A stretch of 64,000 nucleotides of DNA from Rosellinia necatrix (taxonomy: Eukaryota > Ascomycota > Sordariomycetes > Xylariales > Xylariaceae), in NCBI GenBank assembly GCA_021209875.1, contig JAGYVD010000010.1, positions 310,001-374,000 of the forward strand, in the 5' to 3' direction. Below the pieces are notes generated by a model. The model was not told where the DNA came from. It saw only the letters and a program-made list of their open reading frames with translations, and ran no database searches. Both the position numbers and the translations under genes were made by a program. Below are positions 34,641-44,946 of the stretch, one piece after another; the first letter of the stretch is position 1, and every line of letters starts with the position of its first letter.

Positions 34641-35323
34641 AAGTTACCGTATGCACATACATACATTCACATCAAAGATACATACATATATCCAAGAGAC
34701 ATAACTACTTGACCATAGCCTCGATAAAAGTAGACTACGTAAACGTAAACTAGACCGGATTCATCTACAAATGTCACCTGCCGCCAATGTCTGCATGGCT
34801 TTTTCGTCTGCCGTGGCTGACCGTTATAGAGACGAGCGTCCTAAAACGGCACCCGTTCCCCAAAGGGCTTAGAAACAACGACTACTCCCGGGTAGCAGCG
34901 AAACATGCGTTGTGATCTCACGATGTTCCACCAATCGTGAAACCGGCCCTGGTCTGTGGGGATAGCCTCGTACACCACAACACGTAACTTGTCCTGTCAT
35001 TTCCGCCAATAACACGGACCATCCCACGTTTGGAGAGAGCTACTACTCCTTTAATGTTGTATTCCACCTGGGCACTATTGGCAATCATCAAGCGGCTTGA
35101 TATACTACCTCCCATACATGGGTGGCCTTGAACGGGAGCATGTCCAGATCCTCCCGCCTGAAGGGACACGAAAAAGATAAGATTGGAAGTCAATCTGCTA
35201 CTGGTGGAAATTAGTTGTTGGAATGTCGAGAGATCCAACATCACGGCTTAGGGCGGCTCCTCGGGACTCTCAAGAAGAAAAAAAAGAAAAGAAAAAATGG
35301 TCTCTTGCGAGCCAGATGGCGTG

Positions 35324-35329
35324 TATAAA
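35324..35329 (+). promoter_or_regulatory. TATA box of the pectate lyase gene
   Basis: TATAAA followed by GGGGAC lies 107 bp upstream of ATG 35436, leaving room for a leader of about 75-80 nt. It is the clearest core-promoter element in the window and fits a strongly inducible secreted enzyme. Confidence 0.65.
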
Positions 35330-35435
35330 GGGGACGCGAGGAGCAGAACGAAGAGACGATCGTTCCCTTCTAAGGCAGTGATCTTCTAGTCTTCTCTACC
35401 ATCACCCCGGGACCCTCAGCGTCTAATTCATCAAG

Positions 35436-37135
35436 ATGCAATACCTCGCCCTCTTGGCCCTCGCCCCCTTGGCGTTGGCGTGCACGAACCCCGACACCGA
35501 TGCCTGTGCCTCGTTCATGACGGCCCAGGCCGCCACGGCCTCGGCCTTCTGCGCGACCTTCACTCAGTCGACGGTGACCGCCACCACGGGTCTGCCCTCC
35601 TGGGCGACCGCGTGTTCGAACAAGCCCAGCGCTATTTCCAAGGTGAGGGACGGAAGCTCGTATCTTGGAACCCCCTTCCGTCGAGGATGGCCGCTCATAG
35701 GAATTGTTTCAACAGGAATGTTCGTGTGCCTTTACGGGCGGCGGCGGCGGTGCGACGACGACGACGACCAAGGCTAGCACCACCCTCACTACTACCACCA
35801 AGACCACGACGAGCTCTGGCGGCGGTAGCACGGGTACTTGCGGCACGCCGAACTACACTCTCCAGGGTTACGGCGCTGGCACGACCGGCGGCGGCAGTGG
35901 AAGCGGCACGACCGTCACGTCCTGCTCGGCCCTCTCGTCCGCGGCCGCGAATGGAGGTGCCATCACGGTCTCCGGCGTCCTGGATGGCTGTGGCAGTGAG
36001 TAGCTGTTCCTCCCTGGGCCTCGCTCGCAAGCACTGACGCGAGATACTCAGTCGTCGACTTGATCAGCAGCACGACCGTTACCGGGTCCGGCTCCAAGTC
36101 GGGTCTGACGAACGGTGGATTCCGCATTAAGAACGCGTCCAACGTCATCCTGAAGAACCTGTACTTCCACAACCCACCCGAGGGCAAGGATCTTGTTGAG
36201 ATCCAGTACTCTACCAAGGTTTGGGTCGACCACTGCGACGTAAGTTGCCCCGTAGAAGATCCCCTCGATTACGAATCCGTTACAAGAGGACACTAACTCG
36301 GTGCGAACCCCCCTCGTACAGTTCTCTACCGTCGGCATTACTGGCGACAAGGACTACTACGATGGGCTGCTCGATATCACGCACGGAAGTGACCTCATCA
36401 CCGTCTCCTGGAACAAGTTCCACGACCACGTAAGTCTCCCGCCGTCTCCAGCATCCCCCCCCTCTCTAGCATCCCCCCTCTCCAACACCCCCATCCCCAC
36501 GCCCTTCATCGCTTTCACCTCTCCGCGGGGTGGAAGACAGCCCGAGGGATGGACGACTATGCTGACCTCTAACAGTGGAAGGGCTCGCTCGTCGGCCACA
36601 GCGACAGCAACAGCAGCGAGGACAAGGGCAAGCTGCACGTGACGTACCACCACAACCACTTCACCAACATCAACTCGCGTCTGCCGTCGTTCCGCTTCGG
36701 TACCGGGCACGTCTACAGCTCCTGCTTCGAGAACAACCCGACCTCGGGCATCAACAGCCGCATGGGCGCCCAGATGCTCATCGAGCAGAACTACTTCTCC
36801 TCCACCAAGCTCGCCATCGTCACCGACCTCGACAGCGACGAGGACGGCTACGCCGTCGATAAGGACAACATCTTCGTCGACAGCACCACCCGCATCACCC
36901 AGACCGGCTCCCTGTCGCTGCCTTACAGCTACACGTACGTTTTAACCCCCCTGCCGCCGCCCCCCCCCCATTTTCCCCAGTAATAATCCTTTCGCCCGCT
37001 ATCATTCACATGGATGAATCGGATGAATCTAATGCCCCATCACCTCATGTAAACTGACCGCGGAATCATAGGACCAACCCGGCGAGCTGCATTTGCAGCA
37101 TGGTCAAGTCCTACGCTGGCCTGGGTGTCATTTAA
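35436..37135 (+). CDS. Secreted pectate lyase, polysaccharide lyase family 1
   Basis: Six exons give 401 aa: 35436-35642, 35716-35995, 36052-36239, 36322-36429, 36576-36934 and 37072-37135; every join keeps frame. Residues 1-15 are a signal peptide (MQYLALLALAPLALA). A Cys-rich module (about 16-75, CTNPDTDAC..CATF..ACSNKP..ECSCAF) and a Thr/Gly/Ser linker precede the catalytic parallel beta-helix. PL1 motifs seen: VWVDHCDFSTVG, GLLDITHGSDLITVSWNKF, LVGHSD, and VTYHHNHFTNINSRLPSFRFG with the catalytic Arg296 and the RLPSFR (R-x-P-x-x-R) signature. The enzyme cleaves de-esterified homogalacturonan by Ca-dependent beta-elimination. The N-terminal module is not a CBM1 by spacing; its role is unknown. 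It is convergent with an ACS transporter and 8 kb from an arabinofuranosidase. Confidence 0.95.
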
Positions 37136-37440
37136 GTTGAAGTCATGAGTCCGCTACGGGGAGAGCGACGACCAGGAAGTGAAAGGAGCGCATATCGGAA
37201 GGCAAAGACTACAAATTGGGGGGTCTAGCATTTCAAAATTCACTTCTAAATAGCCACTTGTATAGCAGCTGTTTCAATTACTCTCTCTCTCTCTCCGTGG
37301 CCCAGCAGCTCGCTATCTAGGATTATCGTTAATGCATACTTGGTATACGAAGCCGGAGCTGGGAAGAACATGAGACCAAAATCGTGAAACGCTTCCCCCT
37401 GTGTGAATTGCCGGATGAGATGAGTCGCAAAACCGCTTAT

Positions 37441-40159
37441 CTACAAGAACCACCTGAAATCATCTACTTTGGGCCCATCCCTTAACCGCGAAGTGGGCAC
37501 GTCCCGCGCCGAGAGATTCACGCCCTGCAACCGGTTGCGGCGTCTATTATCGAATACCATGTACAGCCCCAGACACCCAGCTACGAGGAATCCGAAACCG
37601 CCAAAACTTGCCGTGGTGATGAGTGCGGGCGCATACTTCGGCTTGTCCTTCGCGCGGAAGACGTTGCTTGAAACCAGCCCCATCAAGTTGGCAAGGGGCA
37701 CTCCGACCGACGTTAAGGCCAGTCGCTGCCCTTCGTGCGCCACGTTGTTGTTGTACCACTATTCAACGCACTACTATTAGGACTGCGGCAACTCGGTCTG
37801 ATAACAATAAGGAGCAAAGGGGGATAAGGACTACTGAGTTAGCACGCTCACTTACAGTACTTAGTAGGACAGAAGGAGCAGACGTCCCCCATGTCATCAT
37901 GAATGTAGCATAACTATGACGCCCAGGGTTAGCTGTTGCTTATTACGCTGCGACGCCTATGTGCACTGAGAACCTGGGAAGCTCTTCGGGCATAAATGAA
38001 GCCGAAATAAGAGCGCTGAGCATTGCGCCATATCTTAAACGGCGAGAAAATGGCGTCAAGGATTACTCACTAAGCGAGTTTTAGCTGGCGTTGCACATCA
38101 TCAATGGCGGCATATATGATAAATCCGGTGAATGATAGAGCGAACCCCAGGCAGATAAAGGGGAAGCGGATTCGAAGGAGATCGGAAGAGAATGCCAAGA
38201 TCAACAAAGTGACGGCGCCCTGTTCGTTTTAGTAAATACCGAATCTGAACCAACTACGAGATATGTCTGCCTTACCGTGATGTTGGGAGCCACGGTATAT
38301 AGGTTCACTTGGACGGTATCTTTGACGATCCTCTGAACGATCTGCGGCAGGAAAAGCCCGACCGATTGAATTGGGACACCCACTGTTGTGGTTGGAGTTA
38401 GTGATATCCTTTTATTACCTTCATGTGCAGACCTGAGGCTCCCCATCGCCGATCGTGGTCCCCTGAGTGCTGAAGCACTTGGAAAGGCAGATGGAATTTG
38501 TAAGGGGTTGATACATACAAGCAATTTCGATCAGGAGGAAGCCATAGGTTGAAGGCCGCCTGAATACCTGCAGTGATTCCTTGAGGTTGAATTCTTCATT
38601 GACAATAGAAGAGCTATCAACTTGGATCCGATGAAACGCAAGGGCTTTCTCGGCCTCGTTCAGAAACCTAGCCTCAGACGCGCTCTTCGGCAAGTAAAAG
38701 AAGGCGAAGAAGGAGAAGACAACGGTCAAAGATCCCTCAATGATGAAGAGCCATCTCCAGGGGTGGTCGACCAAATGAGACCTGATCTGGAAAACCCCGA
38801 ATGCGAGGAGTCCACTAAAGGCGTTTGCTATATTTGACGCCGCATAAAATATGGCCAGGCGTCGGGCTAACTCGCTACGCCGATAGAACGTAGTGAGGTA
38901 GAAAATTACTAGTGGGAAGAAGGCGCTTTCAACCGCCCCAAGAAAGAACCGCAAGGCAAAGATTCCACTGAAATTACGTGTCGCCGCCACGAGTACTTAA
39001 GCGTCAATCGTTAATAACGCCCCATATACCAAGTAGATATCAAAGGGGTTCGGGTTCTGGGTAGTATTTGGACCCTTACGGCTAAAGATGCCTCGTTCCG
39101 GATTGGGGAACAGCAGGGAAAAGAGCAGCTTCACCTACAAGTAAAGGAACCAAAACTGAACATCAGGATGGGAAGCATCCGGGACGGGCCGATCTTTTTA
39201 CCCAATAGAGCCAGGGGAGGGGCGAATACGACCTGACCTACGTCAATACGGCATCTTAATTCGAAGGTCTGAGCGCCAAGCACTCATCGTAGCACTGCAT
39301 ATGCAGATGGTTGGTAGGAAGAGATATATCTCGAGCTCACATACTATCGCCCCCGAAATCAGTAGCTACTCAGTACGGTTCGGAAGTTGAATGCATGAAA
39401 ATGGAATAGTTAATGCGTGTATGAGAATATAACAACTCATAAACAAGGCAGGGAGGGTTGAGTTTTCGGTCGAAAAAAGGTAATCGCATAGGGGACATAC
39501 CATATGGAACAAAGAAAACTTAAAAGATCCCGAGTTAGTCGTCTTCTTCTATAGAACCTCTATAGAGTTGCGGCTATTCCAGGGAACCCGAAGGCAGAGG
39601 CCTAGCTCAAGCAGGGAATATTTGCGCAAAATACAAGAAGGCAGGACAGGGGGACTCACTGCCCACAATCAAGTTGTATTGGCCAGGCGCAAAGCCAAGA
39701 TCTGTCGTGTCTCGTCAGCAACCGTCGTACAGGATTCGCCAGAACTTCGGGGGCTCGAGCCCATCGTGAGGGAGACTTTACCCTTGGACAGACCGGCCGT
39801 CTCCGCGTTGCCGAGGTTGCCTTTATCGAGGGCATTGAACAGGTACTAATCGGGAATCAGCGCTATCCGGGCATCGGAGCCATCCTCGTTCGCGTTTTCT
39901 GCGTTTTCTGCCCTCCCTTCCGCCGCCTGTGGAGAGGGATGGTAGGACGGACCATGATAGCCAGGACAGGCAGCAGTCGAAAGTCGAACTTCCGACAAAG
40001 CGCTCTCTCAGCTGCCGGGTCGATTATATGGGCCGTGTTCTCGCCGATGTCTTCATGACTGCTTTCGGCATCGTCGGCGCTCTTCGTTTTGCACGGCGCA
40101 ATGTCCTTGGTAGCAGCGTAATTATTCCCAGGAGCCGAGGCGAGCGCGGATTCTGCCAT
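37441..40159 (-). CDS. MFS transporter, anion:cation symporter (Dal5-like) family
   Basis: Ten exons give 512 aa: 40159-39953, 39845-39782, 39701-39660, 39518-39501, 39237-39139, 38995-38519, 38382-38276, 38219-38071, 37913-37856 and 37758-37441. All junctions are GT-AG and all phases match. Motifs: FDFRLLPVLAIMYLFNALDKGNLGNAETAGL (TM1 and loop), DLGFAPGQYNLIVG, IFFVPYGQVVFAPPLALLGKK, FFLGAVESAFFP, PWRWLFIIEGSLTVV, FLPQIVQRIV, LYTVAPNIT, TWGTSAPSVLLS and NNNVAHEGQRLAL, all typical of the fungal ACS family that moves small organic acids and vitamins (allantoate, nicotinate and similar). The substrate is unknown. Exon 4 is only 18 nt (see findings); without it IFFVPY is missing. The start at ATG 40159 was chosen over an in-frame extension to 40279, because ACS N-termini are short and hydrophilic. 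Confidence 0.88.
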
Positions 40160-41391
40160 GGCGACGACAGGGCCGGCAACGGCGGCGGAAGATGTGTCGG
40201 ATCTCAACGGCGATGTCCGGGCCAAGGACCAGAGCGAACCTGACACGATAGACAGCAAGGCAAAATGAGAACGGGACAAGAACGACGCATTCAGGTGCTG
40301 AGACGGGTGTTGTTGTCTGCACTCGATATCTCCCTACACAGAGACTAGGTAGTCATGTACAAGTAAGTAGGTAGTAGTCACTTGTTAGAGGGATGGTGAG
40401 CAAATTGCACTGCAGCCTATATTGTAGGAAGGTCAATCATGGCGCTGGGTACATGGTCCATTCTATCCCTGTGTGTGTCACAACATCATGTAGTGTAGCT
40501 GCAATCGGGTGCATTTAGTACCCACCAACCGTCTTACTGTGAGTCTATCTATCTAAATACGTGCAGTGGACAATGTTGAACCAAAGATAAGAGCTCTCGG
40601 AAGCTGGGTGGGGGACATGCATCCCCCCATGCCATACCGGCTGTTGGCCAGAGAAAAGTAGGAAGAGCGGGTCCGGTACACTCTTTCCTCTGAGTGCAAG
40701 TACACTAGTGTACATGCCCGTGTGGGGCCTCTGCGGGGGCAAAAGCTGGGGTAGAAGATGGGCCTTCCTATCTTCCCCGCTTGTTCTGCCCCCCATGACT
40801 GACCCCCACCTAACCATAAGCCTTAAGTCAGGATGGGAAGTTACTCTGTCGAAACTATAAAAAATTGGGTGTGCAGAGGCGGTCACGGGCGAGATACGGT
40901 TGTAACGTCTCCTCAGGGCGAGCCAAATCTTATACCAGATCCTATATAACCATCACAGTGTTGTTTGGGGGTCATGATCTAGGTTACCTGCAAGAAAAAC
41001 GTAGATACCGTTTAAGGTTGGGCACATTACTCTTCCCTACCTAGGTAAGGTAGCTCCTACCATCTCACACGAAGAAAATGATGCATCTCAAATACGACGG
41101 TACCTAACCTGAGGATTCCCCTCTTCTGTGAATAACCAAAAGTTTCTAAGGCTATGTGGGTTATTACCCAAATGTCTAAAATAACAAACGGATGCCCAAT
41201 TCCAATGTCGTAACGTCATCTCTGCCTAATTGATTGCTTAAACTCCGATTTCAACACCTCAACCTCCTATAACTCACACATACAAAGATTAGGCACTCCC
41301 TTCGCAGGTCTTCTGCTGCCATTTGTTGAATTCAAAGGCTATTATTTCGCATTAGTTCATATATCGATCTTCTACCGTGCCTTTGCCCACC
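40160..41391. other. Divergent promoter region, MFS transporter / RidA
   Basis: No gene. An exact TACCTAGGTA lies at 41038-41047 inside a run of related words. Confidence 0.5.
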
Positions 41392-41915
41392 ATGGCTGAG
41401 AAGACCCCCGTCGTCACCGATAAGGCGCCCAAAGCCCTGCCCGGCATCTACAGCCAAGCCATCAAGGCGAACGGTTTTGTATTTGTCTCGGGCGCCGTCC
41501 CCATGGATGCCGAGTCAGGCGAGATCATCCCTGGCGATATCCAGGCACACACCGTTAGTGGCTTGCCCTCCGGGATTCTAGCCAGGACTCGCCCCCCGGA
41601 CTAACCCGCTTCCGTAGCATCAATGCATCAAGAACCTTTCGGCCATCCTGGAAGCTGCCGGCTCCAGCATCCTCAAGGTGGTCAAGGTGAATGTGTTCCT
41701 CGCCAACATGGATGACTTTGCCGCCATGAACGAGATCTATAGCCAATACTGGGGCGACGTAAAGCCCTGCAGGACGTGAGCCGAACCCCTCCCTCAACCG
41801 AGCCACCCCACAGTCCGATACGAGCACCCACTCACTCTCAGTCACTAGCTGTGTTGCGGTCAAGACGCTGCCCCTCAATGTAGACGTCGAAATCGAATGC
41901 ACCGCGACTTATTGA
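41392..41915 (+). CDS. RidA-family (YjgF/YER057c/UK114) imine deaminase
   Basis: Three exons give 128 aa, the standard family length: 41392-41553, 41618-41775 and 41849-41915. The introns carry CTAAC and TAG ends. The sequence shows the RidA features: KALPGIYSQAIKANGFVFVSGAVPMD, then HQCIKNLSAILEAAGSSILKVVKVNVFLANMDDFAAMNEIY, and the signature CRTCVAVKTLPLNVDVEIECTA with the catalytic Arg106. RidA hydrolyses reactive 2-aminoacrylate and other enamines/imines that leak from PLP enzymes. The start in CACCATGG context at 41392 is preferred to non-ATG codons upstream. No targeting peptide is seen, so this is probably the cytosolic form. Confidence 0.96.
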
Positions 41916-43143
41916 ACCCGCCATTCTGGGGATTATTGCCGCACCACCACGATACCCTCCGCTACCATATATTCGCCTAGGCGGAGTGCTCAACTATACG
42001 CAGTGGCGATGTGGTGGAAAGAGACAGTTACTCAAAGTTCTTCGGTGCGCTAGCTGCTGGCTGGCTGGCTGGGCTCAACACGGTGGAAACTGCCGCGAGA
42101 TGACGGCAGGGGCCGTGCGAGTCCGGTTCCGGCTGCGGGTTCGGGGACGCGACTCGGACTACCCTGATGGGATAGGCATTCGCTATCTACTCTGGATGCT
42201 AGATGGTTAGATGAGTCAATTGATAGTCTGATGGAATGTGGCCGCGATTCGCCCTGGAAATGCGCATCCGAGATAACCTGTTGTCCCAGTCTTTCGCAAG
42301 AGACCATAGGAGATGCATCGCGGTTTTTGTGTGATGTTATCAAACACCTACATGAGTACCTACATTAGCGCACTACATAGAACAAGGCACAACCAGGGCT
42401 TGTGTTGACACTGTTGTAAGAGATAATAGATAATCACCACTTTGCGATGGAGCATCTCCGGCGCTTGTGCCGAGGTAGTTTACTTATGGGCCTTGTTCCT
42501 GTGTGTTGGATGGAGGGCGGGTCCTGGGCGCAGAAGGTACTTAGGCAGGGGATTTCTCAAGATGCCTCACACCCGCCAGGCACTGGCATCGGCTGCCAAC
42601 CCTGCAAGCCTCCGTAACCGTTCCTTGGACACACTGTCCTCCATGAAAACCGTTAACAGAGGCGTTAGTGAACTCCCGCTTGCGGCATTGGGTTCTAGCG
42701 CCCACATTAGCCACTGCACTACATACCGTGCCCAGCGCTTCCCCGCACACTAGCTCAGGTAAACAAAGCCATCATTACGTCAAAACAACATGCCAACCAG
42801 TCCAGTGGAGCCGAGGGTCCAACCGTCGGCTCCTTCATATTTCACCCCGCTCTATCCTACGGGCCAAGCTCCAAGCTCTTCAGAATCGTGCGTTTTCAAC
42901 ATACCATACCACCACTAACCCGAGCAAGTGCACAGTAACATCGTGAGAATTAACAGCAAACGAACCCTTTGAAATAGGCCGGCGGCAACACACCACCACC
43001 TTTTCGAGCTATTCTCCGTTGTCGTCAACCAACCAGTTCATCCATCCATCCATTAATTAATTGATCAATTAATTGATCAATTAATTAATCAATTAATTGA
43101 CCAATCAATCAACCAAGCACTCCAGCCTAGCAAACCCATCACC
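41916..43143. other. Intergenic region upstream of the RPEL gene
   Basis: No supported gene. The last 100 bp carry the unusual palindromic AT repeat described separately. Confidence 0.5.
43052..43112. repeat. Palindromic AATTAATTGATC repeat in the RPEL gene leader
   Basis: Several TTAATTGATCAATTAA-type units follow each other and pass into CAATCAATCAACC. Each unit is self-complementary, so the tract can fold as DNA or RNA. It ends about 30 bp before the ATG, probably inside the 5' UTR. Confidence 0.8.
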
Positions 43144-43725
43144 ATGACGGCCCAGGAAAACCCGGCCCCGACCATCGACGAGACGCCTATATCTCCCGTG
43201 GCGGCCTCCCGCGGCCGGAAGATGTCGCTGGAGCAGCACCTGAAGCAGCGCCCGGACCGGTCCGAGCTCGTAGATAAGAACATCCTCCCCCCATCCACCG
43301 CGGCCCCGAGCCTGCAAGAGAAGCAGAAGGAAGTGCGTCTCCCTCACTTACACCCACACTCACCCTCACTCTCACCCTCACTCTCGCATTTACCCTTACC
43401 CTTACCCTTACCCTTACCCCCATATCCTCTCCTCTCCTCTCCTCCTCCCTCCCTCTCCCCTCCCTCTCCCTCTCCCTCTCCCTCCCCTCTCCCCTATAAT
43501 TCGTTTTATGCCATTCGGTGGAGGGGATGGGGCTAAAACAGGACCTACCGGATCTAGCTCGCAAAGCACATGCGTGCCGACTCCCTCAACGACAAGATCT
43601 CGCATCGCCCCTCGCCCGAGCAGCTGCTGAAGGACGGCGTGCTCCACGACGATCCGCGATCCCCGGATGAGAAATACGCCGAGGCTATGGAGGACGAGTA
43701 TGCAAAGAGGGAGGGCGGCGCTTAG
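43144..43725 (+). CDS. Small protein with two RPEL repeats
   Basis: Two exons give 118 aa: 43144-43332 and 43558-43725, separated by a 225-nt intron full of CCCTTA and TCTCC repeats. After a Pro-rich start, residues 27-48 (LEQHLKQRPDRSELVDKNIL) and 71-92 (DSLNDKISHRPSPEQLLKDG) match the RPEL consensus (..RPx3eL..kgIL). In animals, RPEL repeats bind G-actin (MRTF, Phactr). Small two-RPEL proteins are widespread in ascomycetes with no established role that I know of; binding to actin is inference. The 3' splice site was chosen at TCTAG 43557 because it gives EKQKELAKHMRAD, the linker helix; the earlier AACAG would shift the frame. Confidence 0.87.
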
Positions 43726-44946
43726 CGAGAGAGAGAGGGGGGCGTTGTGCACGGGTACGCTCCCGCATTTTTCTCGGTCGGTGCTGTGGTCTTCCCGCTC
43801 GGGGCGCTCGGGCGGACAGGCTTGTTTCGGAGAAGGTCGGCCGCATGCGCGCAGGCCAAGTTCATGCTTTCGGGATATTGTACAACAGTGGAGTAAGTGG
43901 TATGCTTTTTGGCGCAGACGTAAGGAGTGTGTGTAGTTTACTCGATTATGAACGCTCTGCTTTCCTCGCTGTTTTATTTTGTCTTGTTTTGTCTTGTTTG
44001 TTTGCTTGTTTGTCGTCATTTTCCGTATTCTATAACGAGCAGTCTACCATGTAATGATCGCTATGAAACTCATCACCATCATCAATCCATGTGCGACGGG
44101 GTTTTCGCTGTATCGCTTCCTAGACACAACTACCTACTTCCACCCTAGAAAGCTAGCCTAGATGGTGCAGAGATGAGAATGCTTCACATCTAGATACTGA
44201 GCCAGAATGGTGGAGGCGTTGGGAAGAGGCTAGGAGTGCAGAGACCCGACAGTGCTCTTCTTTCTATTCAATGAGGCAAAAGGACCCAGAGCGGAGAGCG
44301 TTGAACCTATAGGCAGCGTCAAAACGACGCACAAAACCGGCACTTAGATGCGCTCGTATTATCAGTTGCCAGATCGATCCCCTCACGGCTCGGTGATGAA
44401 AGTCCCCACCGCTTCTCCGAATTTACGTATGAATTTGGCCAGATTGTTTCATTCCACCAGTCACAAGCACGCCAGCGGGTGCCCTAGCTATGCTCCCAAG
44501 CCCTGATTCCAGCGTGCGAGGTTGCACTCTACCATGTTCGGCAGGAACCCACGCAAAAGCCAAGATTAAACTAAGCCTTTCGCCCTGTGCTCTGTTTACC
44601 CCAGGATCCCCGGAATGAAGCGACGGTCTCTGATAGGGCCGCTTGGAAGACCAGGTGACGATGCCTACGTGATTTAAGGTAGCCCGGCCCTCACGAACTG
44701 GTATCATGTCGGCTCTTTCGCCTTGCTGGAAGGTCTTGGACCCCCTCAGTAGGCTCGGCGAAAGGCCCGCTGCTTAGCAGATCGCGTCAATCCATGTAAT
44801 ACACAAGTGATAAGGTTTCCAAGTATTTAATAGTCCCCGCCGGTGTCGCCGCTCTCTGTCTCTCTCTCTCTCTCTCTCAGTGATTCTTCCACAGCACTTC
44901 ACGCGAATGGAGCCGTACTCTAGGAAAGGGGAGACCTCGTAGCAGA
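43726..44946. other. Intergenic region upstream of arabinofuranosidase
   Basis: No supported gene. The right part has a TATTTAA element at 44824-44830, 117 bp before the GH51 start, and a (CT)n tract at about 44857-44878 in the likely leader. Confidence 0.5.

Larger units (their letters stand above)
34536..35435. other. Intergenic region with pectate lyase promoter
   Basis: The left part is microsatellite (listed separately). The right part carries the TATA box of the pectate lyase gene. A 108-codon minus-strand frame at 34918-35244 has no family features. Confidence 0.5.

Noticed and set aside
38990..39660. ACS transporter as a pseudogene with an insertion
   Set aside because: At first the gap between exons looked like a disruption, but the 18-nt microexon and alternative acceptor at 39237 restore a complete frame.
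43380..43425. Possible interstitial telomere repeat in the RPEL intron
   Set aside because: The units are CCCTTA (TAAGGG), not the CCCTAA/TTAGGG telomere repeat of filamentous fungi; it is a pyrimidine-rich microsatellite.
44423..44707. 94-codon minus-strand frame upstream of GH51
   Set aside because: No recognisable motif or membrane/secretion feature, and no supporting splice structure.
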